A stretch of DNA of 64,000 nt from positions 47,019,553 to 47,083,552 of the forward strand of contig JAQMRL010000001.1 in NCBI GenBank assembly GCA_035578175.1, written 5' to 3'. The notes under the pieces were generated by a model, which saw nothing but the letters and a program-made list of their open reading frames with translations, had not been told where the DNA came from and searched no databases. How positions within the stretch are numbered: position 1 is the stretch's first letter; every line of letters starts with the position of its first letter. Position numbers and translations under genes: made by a program. Source of the DNA: Catonia carolina. Its lineage: Eukaryota; Arthropoda; Insecta; Hemiptera; Achilidae. This document shows, piece by piece, positions 1 to 13,550 of this stretch.

Positions 1-3000
1 TAATTATAATACTCAGGAGTCGTAGTTTGGCATTTAGGCTTAGATCGTGGCTCTTAAAGGCTGGGTTTATTGAATTGAAGATATTTTTGGCTTTCTCAAT
101 GTGGCATTATTTCCTTCGAGTTGGCTCACTCTTCGTTGATAATGGTGCCCAGATTTGGCTATTACGAGACTCGTTCCATTCTTTTCTGATTTATATAAAG
201 GTTTATGCCACGGATGTCTTTTCTGCTGATAATGAATTTTGTTTACTTCCATCAGCTTCTGAAGTCCTTCCAATGGATTAGCAGAAACATTAGTAGTAGC
301 AAAAACATTTTAGATGGTACTTATTTTTTTACTACCGAATGTCTATTTTTTAATTTTAGGGAAATTATTATATAATGAAATTTTTAGAATGTTTAATACA
401 AGGATGTATAAATTTATAAAACCTAGTGTTATTTTTTACATTTAAGTTAAACGTAAAATGAAAACGAAATTGAATACTTTAAGTGCAAAGTCAAAAAAAT
501 AAATTAGGAAGGAAGAGTAAATGGAGCGAGAAGTGTCATTCATTTATGTAATGGCGGTACACTTGGAAGACGTAGTGGTTTAGGAATGAGAATTTAGGAG
601 TTACCAGAGTATCAGGTGACCCCCTCCTCAAACTTCTTTCGCATTCATGTATATATGTACTTTATATAAAATATCCTACTTCGTATATAATGGAATAAAT
701 AATGATGATTGATGATTTGTGATTATTGAAAAGTTAATAAAACTTTTACTGAATCGAATTTCGAAAGTTAAATAAATTTTTCCAAACGCATTAAACACTC
801 CATTATTTTACGCAACGAAAGTACTTCCAAGCGCATTTAATCATAATAGAAAAAAGTATATCAGTGGTTGTTTGATTTTGGCAGGAGATCTAAATTTTGT
901 TATTAAAACTGTGCTTTTGTTTTTAAACAGGAAGCCAAGTGCTTAATGGTTTTACGAAAATTAAAAGTTGCGTGGAATATAACATTGGTATTTTTTTTGT
1001 CATTTGTCTCTTTATAAAAAATACAAAGAATAAGAAGGGGCAACGGATTTTAAGATAAATTATTACAATGAACCTGTTTTTTAAACACCATTCGAACAAA
1101 ATCTTTACTTTTATAAACAGTATTAAAAATTTGTTAATGCAATTCTCAGCGGATTAATACATCAATTCACGCGCATATATATATTTACCACCTATCATCT
1201 GTTTAGAGAATTGCTGTTAACACCAACGCGGAGTTGCAACAATGTCCATGTAATCAGAAGCAGTGAATTTTATGGTTTTGCTCTATTGTACATTTTTGGT
1301 GGAGAAGCAAAGCTTCAGTTTTAATTAATTAAGTATTTTATGTTAATGGTAATAAAAACAAAGAAGGTATTGTACTATATATCTATTTTTCTTCAGCTAT
1401 CAATGGTAACTGAATTAAGCCGTCCGGCTACCTTACGCAGTACTGGATTCTATAAGATTTGATTTCAAATCGACGCAACATGTTGTAAGCCTCGCCGGAG
1501 TGGAATAAGGTGGAAGCGGATGGGTGAAATAAAATACGCTCCTCAGTATTTTAATTAAAAATTTAATTATTTAAAAAGAAAAAAATAATTTGGTCCAGGA
1601 CCCCCTTTTTCTTGATACTAAGTGGCGTCCCAATACTACGCTTCACAGGATTTTTTTAATTACAAATTTAATTATTTAAAATAAAAAAAAAATAATAAAA
1701 TTGGTCTAGGACCTCCCTTAATTGACTACCTAATGTAACTTTTACTCCTCATCTAAACTTAACCTGTTACCACTTACAGACTATATGTCGATCGTTCATA
1801 TTCCGGAAAGGGCTGCCGGCACAGATGCTTCAAACCTCAGAGGGAGGTCAGCCTAATTTAGTGCCTTGGGCGCTTTTACCGCCATTTCCGGAAGACCACT
1901 GCAGGATCGACCTCTTAAATACTAAGTATAAATAATCGCTAAGTACGGGGCGAGTCAGAATTCCAGGAAATCCCACTATACATCTATATAATATAACCAC
2001 ACTCACCCATCTGGCAAGCCACGACAACGAACATCACCAACCCGAAATGAGCGATCACCCTCATTCCACCAAATGAGCACCGGACAAAAATATTCTCACA
2101 ATCCACTCAATAAAATAGAACTAAACTCATGAATTTCACTGATTCAGTCCCACACGGCCGCGGCATACATGTATTACACATTACACATTACACATAAAAA
2201 ATTATATTTTATTTTAAATTTTAATTACTTGCATTGCATTAACTTTTATCGAGTACCGTTTCGTGTGTGAGTACAATACTGACTGACTGCGTCTCGCCGT
2301 CCAGCTGAGCCGGTCGGCGGGGAGGTGCGCTCCTCCTCCTCCTCACCCCTCGCCGCACGGCTCAGCGGATGCAACCCGAGACGAAGTTGCACTTTCCTGG
2401 AATTCTGACCGCTGTGTATATTTTACATAGACAATGTATTAATTCTAATATTAATAGAGAAAAAAGAAATATTTCTCGTTCTTTCTAATATTCCCTCTCA
2501 ATCTCACTATATTACAATGTAAATGATTGAAAATATATTAATTTTTTTTGTTTCTTTATAGAGAAGATTGTTTGTTTTAGAACTTTATTTACAAAACATT
2601 TGAATCCAAAATTCACTTCGTCTTTTTAAGTTACGTATGTGATTTGGTAAAGGTGTGCAATGAATTCGTTAAGTACTTAACGTATTTCTAAGCATCAGTA
2701 CGTCTAAATTGATGGATCAGACAATGTTTTCATTAGGAGAAAATGAAACTTACTTTTTATGTTAAATATTAGTATTCAGTTTACGAGGAGCCCTAATTAT
2801 TTATTCCTTTATTCTCCCTCTGTCTTTGGGTACCAGATCCGCTATAGAACTTTGGTAATCATCTATAACTTTATAACCGCTGTTCTGAAAAGTAATCTCG
2901 TGGACACAAAAACACTGGCGCAAATTCCTCAACCAAGACAGTCTCCATCAATCGAGTCTCATTGTGGAAAGTGCTTGAATTTTATTTTGAAGCGGAAAAC

Positions 3001-5959
3001 CTGAGGAATAAGAATTACCCGTTTTAAAAATTCAAATATTAGATATTTCTTATTTAAAAAAATGACCAACAAACTTAATTTGACGATATAAACAATCGGT
3101 TAGTAAACGAAATGTAACTGACTCTTTCCATTAAGCTTCTGTGGGATGATACGTAAAAAAATCACTTAAACTTATTTCAGGAGATTCCTACCACAGAAAA
3201 ATTTTCGCTCGTTCGTACAGAACAGCAGAATGGTTTAGTTTTGAAAAATCTCTTGAATAGTTAGTTGGAGTTGCCATTGAGCTATTTTATTTCGCAGTTT
3301 ACGACGGTTTTTTAATGCGATAAACCTGTGGGGTATCATCGCCGGATATTCAGACTTATGGTGAATAGAACCCTAACATGGAGATCACTAGATTTAAATT
3401 TATTATTTATTATTAATTTCATTAATTTATTTTATAAATATTAATTTAAAATGATGATTTTATAACACATAATATATATGCACCTAAAAGTCTAACCAAG
3501 ATTGTAAAGGGGTCACATGTTAGATCATAAAAAACACACAGTAACATAAAATTAATGTGACAAAATCTAAAAATCCATTCTCAGAGCTAAATTAATTTAA
3601 CGGAGCCAAGTTAAATCTACCCGCCATAATACGAACATACAAATATGAACAGATTTACGGGCAAAGAAAACCGGGGGAATAACACAGGGCTACATAGCGC
3701 CACACTCTATTATATAGGTAGACTTGATCGAATGTAAAGATAGAAAGTTCAAATGAATGAAGAGTCGCATCTAACTCAGACTTATAGTCACCGAGTGTAT
3801 CCTGAATTCGATCAGGTAATTTGCATCAGAGCTCAATGCAACGTAGAAAATGCAATCCACCAATACGTGTTTCACTGTTAACGGGCAACCGCATCTACCA
3901 TACGTTGGGGATTCTATGAGAGATACCCATGGCTTTACCACGGAGGTTTCCTACAAAAAATATGGAACGTTATACTGTGATTTAAGCTTACCTTCTTCTA
4001 AGCGATATTGAAAAAAAATTGTCAAGAGACAGTAAAAATAATACTATTCCGCGATGGGAAATTAATAATCATCAAAAAGAGAATATCTCTACAGATTAAT
4101 ATTTTGATACTTGATTACAAAGTTTATTCAGTAGAATCGGAAACTTTCCTTTGACTGCGTCAGTTTTGATTGACGAATAGATATGAATATATGACTAAAT
4201 TATTCATGGTAGGGGATGTTGTTAGTCATAAAGCGTTTGAGGAAGGAAGACAATTTTATAGAGATGGATTTATTGGTAAGAGGGTGAAGGTGGGAGGATT
4301 TCAGTAAAGGGGTGTTAAAGCAGGGGGCACAGATTATGAGTTTAGTGCATAGGCTGGTGGGAGTTGAGTACTACTATACGAATGAGGGAGGTTTTGGGGT
4401 AGAGGGATGGGCGTTTGAATTCCCCTTGGACATTAATTAATTGTAACTCGGTATAAAGCCGGTTTTATGTCTACTACTGTACTACTAATACTAGCAATAG
4501 GACGAACTACCATCATCAACCATTCACTTCTCTCTTCTGTACTACGCTCTAGAATCATTTCGTTCTAACTTATTGGCTTTGTCTATATAACTATCTCACT
4601 TCATAGATGTGTATGTGTACTGGGTACTGGTTATTAACTTCTACGGACGTTTGAAGTTCATTCCGACGATTCGATATGATCGTCTTCTCTTTCTCGCACT
4701 AACTTTATTTAATTTCCTTTACATATCCGTCTTTATTACACTTAGATCTTACACATCTCTTCATTTTGCATAGTTACAGTTCTCATTGTTATTACAAATA
4801 AAAACGTTTACTTTTATTTAATTTCAATTTAAATTAAATTTCTATCTGTTTCATTAAACATTAAAATTAATGTGAATTGTTTCATGTAAAATTTTCATTG
4901 TAACTCCAACATTTAGTTTTACTATTAACAACGGTATTCAACTATAAAGATTTTCTGTCAATTACAATTATAAGAATTTATGTAAAACATGGAAATTGCG
5001 CCCTCTCAGCAGACATCATATATTAAAGGAGACGCTGTATCTCTACGAAATCCTGAATGTTTATGTTAACAATGACATTTATCTAGTCTGGGTTTACAAG
5101 TTCCTCATGCAGGAAAGAGAAATTATAGATTATTTGTAATTTCTAATGGTGGATGCCTTACAAATAACTCGATATGTTAATACTACGAATGACGTAGGAA
5201 GTTAGGGGAACTCTTTTAACTTAAGAATAAATTGGTACCTTCAGGGTGGAATTACTGAGGAGTGCAACGTGATTCATAACTAACATGTTATAATATGTTT
5301 CTATGTTCAAGTCCTTTGTGGCTCCGGGTTGTAGTTTAAGTAACAGCGCGTCGAATTTCTTTCTTCCTTGTTCTTCCCAGTTCGGGAGCTGGATGGCGAG
5401 TGTTGCTCGCAGTCCAGAGCGGGCGCTTAAATTCCATCCGCCGAGTCCACTTCATAGTGGAGAGGAGACGCTGCTAGCTGCATGTAGTTAACGCTCCCCG
5501 CGACAGGTTCTGGGACCGTCTGCGGCGCTAATAATTGTGAGGCCGTCGGCGACAATTCATAAGTAAAGTGTAGTAGTAAAATTATTGACTGTATAGTAGT
5601 GTAATGTTGGAGATATAAAAAAATTGAAAACCTTTGCGAAATTGGTTTAATTTTTATAATAATTTATGTTTAAACCTTACTTAATTATTGTTTTGAATAA
5701 TTTTACTCAGTTTTTGAATTGGTGTGAATCATACTTCCATAATTTCAGTTTAATACCTCTAATGGTTTGTGAGATAGTAGGTTACTTATTTTGAAAAAAT
5801 GAATATGCGGAAGTCTTGAATCAAACTTTTAAACTTCAATAAAAATCACTTCAAAACTTTGGGATAACTTCATTTTTTGGTCATAAACAAAACAACTACA
5901 GTTAAAAAAATATATAGCAAATACAGAACAGTTTTTTGAGGAAAAATTTTTTTAAAATA
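1..5959. other. Gene-poor AT-rich flank
   Basis: No protein-coding gene or RNA gene could be supported here. Reading frames are short and lack recognisable motifs. Two islands are more GC-rich than their surroundings: about 2283-2400, which can fold back on itself, and about 5300-5560, which has a 62-codon open frame with no recognised domain. Local near-repeats such as the aattaaaaatttaattattt-type tracts at about 1550 and 1660 suggest old transposon debris. A regulatory or untranslated role cannot be excluded. Confidence 0.6.
2283..2400. other. GC-rich potential hairpin island
   Basis: A GC-rich patch in AT-rich DNA. Around 2303-2313 gctgagccg is matched by its reverse complement cggctcagc near 2358-2366. 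Between them a G-rich arm (ggcggggagg) faces a C-rich arm (cacccctcgcc) across a CTC-rich loop, so a long imperfect hairpin is possible. It may be a transposon end or a structured leader. No open frame or known motif was recognised. Confidence 0.35.
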
Positions 5960-8900
5960 AATAAAAGTATTATTATTATTCTTCTTCTTCTTCTTTGAGT
6001 GCCTATCCGCTACGGATGTGGGCGACCATCATGGCTATTTTGACTTTATCCGCTGCCAACCGGAACAATTGCATGGAGCTCCTACCAAACCAGGTTCGCA
6101 AGTTCCCAAGCCAGGATATTCTTCTCCTACCGGGCTTCCTCTTGCTATCTATCTTTCCCTGCAGGATGCGTTGTAACAGTTCATAACGTTGCGAATTCCT
6201 CATGATATGACCCAAATATTGCAGCTTCCTTGCTTTCACAATATTAACAAGTTCTGTGGTTTTCTTCATTCTTTGCAGAACTTCAACGTTGGTCACTTTA
6301 TGGGTCCATGGTATTTTCAGAATCCTTCTGTAGAGCCAGAGTTCGAAGGCTTCTAGTCGGTTGGTCGTTTCTTTTGTTAGAGTCCGGGACTCCACTCCAT
6401 ACAACAAGACAGAAAAAACATAGCACCTCAGAAGTCTCAGTTTGGTCCCCAAAGTAAGATCATGACTTTTGAAAGCCGCACCCATAGAGCTAAAGATGTT
6501 CCTAGCCCTACCAATGCGACTCTTGATCTCCTGTGAGTTATCCCATGCCTCATTAATGACTGTTCCGAGGTATTCGTACTTAGAGACTCTGACAATTCTT
6601 TCTTGATTTATATACAGGTTAGCACCCCTAATTTGTTTTTTGCTAACTAGCATGAATTTAGTTTTGGAGGTGTTTATGTCAAGTCCATATATGCTGCTTG
6701 TTTCTTGGATTCTGTTCATGAGCATCTGCAGTCCTTCTATTGAATCCGCAAAAACAATTGTATCATCCGCATACCGCAGGTTGTTAAGCCTGAGTCCATT
6801 AACTAAAATGCCCTCCTCTAAGTTTTGTAGAGCCTCTCGAAAGATGTGTTCGGAGTACAGGTTGAATAATATTGGTGATAATATGCACCCCTGTCTAACC
6901 CCTCGCAGGATTTCCACTTCATCTGTATGCTCGCCATCAACCCTCAATATGGCCGTTTGATTCCAATACAGATTTGATATTATTTTGAGATCTCTCCCAC
7001 CGATTCCTGTCTGTTTCAATATTTCAATCATTTTCCCATGTTTGACACGGTCAAAGGCCTTCCGGTAATCAATTAAACATGCAAACACATCACAACTGAC
7101 ATCCCTGCAATTTTGAAACAGGACCTGAACACTAAATAGCGCCTCTCGTGTTCCGACTGCATTGCGAAACCCAAACTGATTCGGGGCTATTTCTCTTTCG
7201 CACAAACGGTATATTCTTCTGTGAATAACTTTGAGGAAGAGCTTCAACATGTGACTCATTAAACTTATGGTACGATAATCTCCGCATACTTTTGCTCCTG
7301 GTTTCTTTGGTAAGGCTACGAATTCCGACTTCAACCATTCGGAGGGAATTTGACCCGATTCATAGATGGAATTGAATATTGCTGTGAGCCATTGCAGTTG
7401 TTCTACATCAAGCATTTTGAAAAATTCAGCTTGTATTTGGTCTAATCCAGCTTTTTTCCCCTCCTTTATCTGCCTAATTGCCAGTTCAATTTCCTCCTTT
7501 AAGATACGTGGTCCTTCATTATTTGTTATGATGGGTTCTTGCCTCTCTCTAGCATCATAGAACAGCTTTTCTAGATATTTTCTCCATACATCCTTTTGCT
7601 CATCTTTACTGACCACTAAGTTACCGTCTTCATCCATCAGTTTTCCCCATCTCTTTTTACCAAGTTTCCCAGTTATTTCCCTGACTTTTCGGTGCACATT
7701 GAAATCGTCATATCGGCTCTGATAATGCTCAACTTCCATGCATTGTTCCTGTCTTTCCTTCTCTTTTGCTTCCCTGATTTTCCTTCTGATGATATTATAC
7801 AACACTTTATACTGCGTAATGTTGCCCCTCTGCCTTCTTCGCTGTTCCATCAGTTCCAAGATCTTATTTGTCTTCCACGATTTTCTCATTCTTTGATCAG
7901 GCTTCAGATATTCCTCTTTAATCTCGGTTGTCGCTTTTTGAAAATTAGCCAGTGCCGACTCTGTGTTACCCGTTTGCATACTGTTGACCATTTTGTCCTT
8001 TAGGGCTGATCCTATTTCTAGTCTGATATTTTCGTCTTTAAGTTTTCTCATGTCATAAGTCCGCTGTTTTTTAGGTGACATTCTTTTCATTTTAACCCTG
8101 AAAGTACCTATTAATGGGACATGGCTTGACTGTATATCTGCTCCTGGGTACGTTTCGACACTAGTGCAACTATTCCTGTATCTCTTATTCACCATGATGT
8201 AATCAATTTGATTTCTTATGATTTCACCAGGTTTATCCATGGATGATTTCCAGGTGTAGAGCTTTCGAGGTGGTTGTCTAAACCAAGTATTCATGACTAC
8301 CAACTGATGAGTATCGGCAAATATTTCCAGTTCATCACCGCGAGGATTTCGTTCTCCCAAACCAAAAGGACCCACACAATCCGATGTTTTTCCAGCTCCT
8401 AATTTTGCATTAAAATCTCCCATAACGATGGTAACATCCTCTTTTCTGAGCTTCCTCATAACTTCATTTATGCTGTGGTAAAATCAAAAACTTCTTCATC
8501 CTTCTTGTCTGCTGTGGGAGCATATACTTGAACGATGTTAATGTTCACTGGTCTAGCTCTCATCTGCAGTAGCATAACTCGATCCGAAACCGGTATAAAG
8601 TTAGTCACACATTGAGCCATTTTCTTTGTCAATATAACTCCGACTCCCCTTTCATGCCTATCATTAACCGTGCCTGAGTAATAAACCTGATGTTCCTGAA
8701 TGTTGATGGATCCTGTTCCCGGCCACCTCATTTCACATATGCCCAGTATATCAATTTTCATACGTGTCATTTCTTGAATCGCGTTATGTATTTTACCTGC
8801 CTGGCTTAAAGTTGTTACATTCCATGTTCCAAATCTTAAACTCTTACGTTGTCGTAGTCTTTTAATTTCTGCGCTTGTAACTGTCCCTCCCGGAGAACCG

Positions 8901-9240
8901 ATTGAGGGACTTACTCCGGATACCAATTTCGCTGCAAGCATAGCCATTTTTGATTACTAGGACTTATCCCTAAGGGATCTTTAATGTGGTGGTTTGTCCA
9001 AAACTCTTCCACCATCCTTATGCCGTTGACCGCAATGCGGTTCCTCCGCCTTAAGGAGCCAGTTTCCCAACTCCAGGACAAAAGAGTGCCCTGCTCTGTT
9101 GGCACAAAGCCCACAGAGTTTGCTTGCTTATCCCGGCAAACACTCGGTCGCCATTTCCTCGTCAGTAAAAGCAGGGTGCACCAGCGAGCAGGTGAGGTTG
9201 GCATTAATACGGAGAGGCTATGTATGACGCATCACGTACC
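5960..9240 (-). mobile_element. RTE-clade non-LTR retrotransposon, near full length
   Basis: A minus-strand non-LTR retrotransposon. It reads from a 5' region near 9240 through an apurinic-endonuclease domain and a reverse transcriptase to a 3' tail of simple GAA/ATA-type repeats (seen on the plus strand as att and ttc triplets at about 5970-5998). Microsatellite tails rather than poly(A) are common in the RTE clade, which fits the protein motifs. The exact 5' end and any target-site duplication were not established. Confidence 0.8.
6003..8947 (-). pseudogene. RTE endonuclease/reverse transcriptase ORF, one frameshift
   Basis: This encodes the retrotransposition protein: a target-nicking AP-type endonuclease followed by reverse transcriptase. 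The N-terminal part (8947-8468) has LRFGTWNVTTL, ILGICEMRWPG, GVGVILTKK and IVQVYAPT, all typical of the RTE endonuclease. The next part (8459-6003) has IVMGDFNAKLGAG and the QIDYIMVNKR/SSHVPL region, then RT motifs including CGDYRTISLMSH, QFGFR, LIDYRKAFD, GVRQGCILSP and LRYADDTIVFADS (YADD catalytic box). It ends in the RTE C-terminal region with RRILKIPWTHKVTNVEVL. The two frames are separated by a frame break near 8470-8480, between the QVYAPT and GDFNAK boxes, so the copy is probably dead unless the break is a sequence error. Confidence 0.85.
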
Positions 9241-12200
9241 TTACACCCCATTATTATTATTAGAACAAGTTAATCATAATGGAATAATAACGTGTCACAT
9301 CATATTCTACAACTTGAATTTAAGTGCAAATTGACTTTTAAAAAAGGTTCTTTGTAAATAGCCCAAAACAAAAATCCGACAATTTCCAGTTCACATTTAA
9401 TGACAATGGCTGATCGAAGGACTTTTATGACCCTTTTGGTTTCTCTAAGTAGCACCTATTTTTGGTAAGTAAGTAAATAGCCGCTTTGTGACCCCATTTG
9501 TCCAAACAGAAACTTTTTTCTCGTTTCTTTATTCGGTGTAGGCTGACTTTAGGAGTTAGTTTGAGAAGGCTAGATTGGAGTTGATTGTGTTCGTTACTAC
9601 TAAAATACAGCTACCAAATGTTAAAGACAAAAAAAGCAGTTGAGATATTTCGTTACATTTCCTTACACGAAGAATGAAACAAGGAGCAATTTGTACTTTT
9701 AATGAGCTTCTAGTTTATCAGAGTAGTTTTGACTTATCTCTGTAGTTTTATTATCCACAACAAATCCTCCAATTACTGTAAAGAAAACAGACGATTTTAT
9801 ACTAATTTAATAATCTGGTTAACAACCTCCTCATTATGAACACAGAATATGATAGGTCAAAGCAAACGAAGATCTACTAACACTGTAAAAAATTACAGTG
9901 ATTAAAATCAGAGGTAACTAATTAATGAATTAGAAATTGTTAGATAGAAAGTTCAGTTTATATTTCTTTCAGAGAAGTGAACTAGAAAAACATTCACATA
10001 ATTATAAATAAAATAAAAAATTGGCAATTAATATTTAATCTTAAGGGCAGCCATTTTCTTGCATTATTTTAAAAATCGTATTAGTTGGCCTCTTGGAGAA
10101 AATTCATAAAATGTAAAACATCAAATTATTTTGTAATTTTGAGTGAGTGATTCAACAGAACTGCAACAAATGACACATAGGCCGGAAAAAATGAATTAAA
10201 ACGAATTCTTGAAAATACCTGTACCGTAGCTACATTTGACTTGTTATGTTCAAATTGGTTCGGGAAGATAGTTGTATAATGATTACAAAAAAAAAAAACA
10301 ATACGGTAGCAAGTAATATTACTCGTTTGGCCTACAGTTTTTTTTTTAATTTCGGGTTTGGTAACTCATAACATAGCTACTATCTTCAGTACGTAAAAAC
10401 TGCTGTTCAACAACCTAAAAGCACCATACATTATATTTATCCACTATAAAACATTTCTAAAACAAGTTTCACCAAAATTTAGAAAAACGTAGAATATTAC
10501 AGACTGTTATACTTCGCCGGATGTATACAAACAAACCTTCCCGACAATTACAGGGAGAGCGTGTAAATAAAGACCCTCTTAGGCCATATGTACCGATCTT
10601 TAATTAATATCATCCGAATAACTATTTAATAAGTATTTAAATCATAGAAACCAAACTTTTTTCATAATGTAATCGTTGGTCGTAATGATAAATGAGTGCT
10701 TTGCTTTATCAGGCGGTTCATGCGAATTGTTTTACCATAATTTGTATTCTTGTTCTTGAAGATTGTTATACAAAATCAAGTAAACTTCAAAAAGACGAAA
10801 AATCTGTAAGTTGATCCCTGTAGTTAGGTACATATTACGATGCTCAAACTACAAATTATTCCGCAGTTAAATTTAGCATTAGACGTATATTCATATTTAA
10901 ATATCAAAATAATGAAAACAGAAAGCTAATGCAGAATCAGATAAAATGGTAAATTAAGTCAGAGAATATTTGAAATTATTTGTAAACAAATGTAGGTTAT
11001 CATCTGTTTACTTGCAGTTGATGTCTGGGAGATACATTTTATGTATCAAACCAAAAAAGGTGGTATTAATAATAATTCGTAAATCAACACTGTCTAATAT
11101 AATGCACTGAAATAAACATTTCATAAATATATATTTTTTACCTATATTTTATATAGAATAAGAGAAAAAATATCATAAAATAATAATTATTAGAAAATTA
11201 AATAATTTGTAGTCTAATAATTTTCTGAATAATCTTTACTCAACTAATGTAAATGCATTTATATTAATATTTGTATAAAGCTAAATATTAACATTAAAGT
11301 AATCGAGAAGATTTATAATTTTTAAAGTTACAGAAAAATAAAATTGTTTTGGAAATTTTTCTGGGAAATCATATTTTTACCTTCATTAGTTGTGTTAAAA
11401 AGTGAAAGAATTAAGAAATCGACAAGGTGTTTTCTTCAGATTTGATCTTACTAATTATAACAAAAGGTTTATTTTTTAAACCTCTCATTATCGATCATAA
11501 AATCTCTTCATTTGACTTAAAATAACCAAATTAATGTTCACATTATCTGTTTTTAGTACGTTTTCAGTATTCTTTTCCGATAAATTCTTTTCTTTTATAA
11601 CGAAGTAAAAAAGTGAAAAGATTTTTGCTGTTTTATACACCGCTTTAGGGCTTCAGATGAAATAAAAAAGAAGTAAAAATAAAATAACTTTTCCTTCTCT
11701 GAAAGAAAACTTTGTGGCGGCGATCCTTCATGATCACCCGAAAAGCGGTAGGGCATTATGTAATCCTATATTTATATATACGCGTATATTCCAGCTACGT
11801 GTATGTTATTCGGTTTCAACTTGATTCCAATCAATATTAATAATTTAGAAATTGTAATAAAATTTGGCGTTTTCAAATATTTTGTGAAAGGACGGAATAT
11901 AGGGCAGCATGTTTTATTTCAAAAATACCTCTATTACAAATATTATACTCGCTCTACATTTTCCAGAAGAATGTCAGTCTCACTACTGAATACTAATGTT
12001 AGAAGATTGAACTTTTATCCCAAGGACCTCTCACAAAAGCGAGAATGTATCATGAGTAAAGAGGCCCACCACTACTTCGGTTTCTATAATAAGACAATAA
12101 GAAATGAAAGTTTTAAATGGAATTGTATAAGATTTCTAAACAAACAAAATTTTCTTTTTGCAGAATTTCAACAGAAAATTTTTGAAACAGAATTTCTCTT

Positions 12201-13280
12201 TAATACTCTTTTGTAACGTTTTCAAATGATTCATAATAGAATGTATCGGATATATTACTAAATAACCTTGTTTTGGTCTATGGCTAGAAATTGCAAATTA
12301 CCTCGGTCACAAAAAGATGCTGCAACTTTATCAAATAATTTATTTATTGATTCATTTTTTCATGAACGATTTCTAAATCTATGGTTTGATTTACGAATAA
12401 GACTTTCTTGTTTTACCGTTGCTGACTTGCAGTGCTTGCTATTCAGTCCTTGTAGGAATTTCCTGATTTGGTAAATAATATAACAATAATAACTGATTTT
12501 AATGTTAGTCATGTACAGATGAATATCTGCTCTGAAGACTGATGGCTTGGTTAATATTGTTGTTAAAAAATATAGTTAACATGCGCTGTAGCTGCCGCTA
12601 TAATTTGAATTGTCATTTGTAGTGGATGACGACATTGATTTGTAATTCTTTGTAAACTTGTTTTTATGTATTTTTTGTTTTGTTTTTTATATAACCACCA
12701 TTTACTTGAGTTGGTGGTTATTTATTCCTAGTAGATAAGATATAATTTTGTATTTAAGTGAAATAAATAGATATTATTATTATAGGCAAGATACCATCAT
12801 GTCATACAACTTCAACCTAGAGAACCAAGGAAATTTTTATTAGGGTTACTATAACTTAGCCGAAAGAATCCAGTTTTAAGGCCTCGTGCCGGTTACTTTA
12901 AAATACCTTCTTGTTTCCAGGAAGAATCTGACAGACGGCATGACAGATTAAATATCATGTAAATATTACTTGAATTTTCTTTTAATAGATAACAACTCGG
13001 TATTAATGCTTTCCTGTACGTTACCACAAATCTATTTTTTATTTACTTCACACTGTAGGTATTTATGTCTGATACGTCCTGAGATGTACCCGATGATATG
13101 GTGCCATTCGGGTTATTAGAATACACAGTTAACCGTCTTAAACAGGACAACAAAAAAGTATAGAAGGAAATGGACGGATTATGTTCAACGAATGCTTCCT
13201 GGAACAAACCTACTTTTGACGTACCTGATGAAAATAGAGGTGTAGGTCTTGGAGGAGATGAGCTTTATGATCGTTGTGAA
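9241..13280. other. AT-rich intergenic region, no gene seen
   Basis: No gene is supported. A 137-codon open frame at 11803-12216 (plus) is the longest stretch. It is AT-rich and dominated by F, N, K and I, shows no domain and has no convincing splice context, so it may be chance or an unknown gene. Upstream are oligo-A and oligo-T tracts. Nothing else was recognised. Confidence 0.5.
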
Positions 13281-13550
13281 CCGATCAAAGGTTTGGTAGT
13301 CAAATCCAAGTAAATTATGTTACTTTTATACGGATTTGAATACTAAACAGTATTTACCGGTGTACTTTGATGGTTTGGGTTCAATTATCTGTAGGTACTC
13401 TCTGAGAAATTGTCAGGCCTGAGTCTGTACAAGACTACATCTCATTTGCACGTTATACATATCAACCTCACCTCATTGAGACATGAGTTGCTTATTGCTC
13501 TTAAGTTAAACAGTTTGTAAAGTATACATTAGGAATAAAGATAAATAAAA
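13281..13550 (+). repeat. SINE-like repeat family A, host copy
   Basis: About 270 bp diverged from, but clearly collinear with, a segment found in both TIRs of the large element (about 31738-32000 plus; 17368-17632 minus). Shared blocks include acttttatacggatttgaat, the gtctgtacaagactac region, a tgcttattg block and a terminal attaggaataaa tail. The copy in the element has a ggttcaaatc motif like a pol III B box near its 5' end. Here the equivalent is mutated (agtcaaatcc). This is probably a host SINE. Confidence 0.65.

Noticed and set aside
6640..6960. 106-codon plus-strand frame and other frames opposite the RTE reverse transcriptase
   Set aside because: Shadows of the minus-strand reverse transcriptase frame.
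11803..12216. 137-codon AT-rich frame as a host gene
   Set aside because: Composition is that of AT-rich chance frames. No domain, signal or splice evidence.
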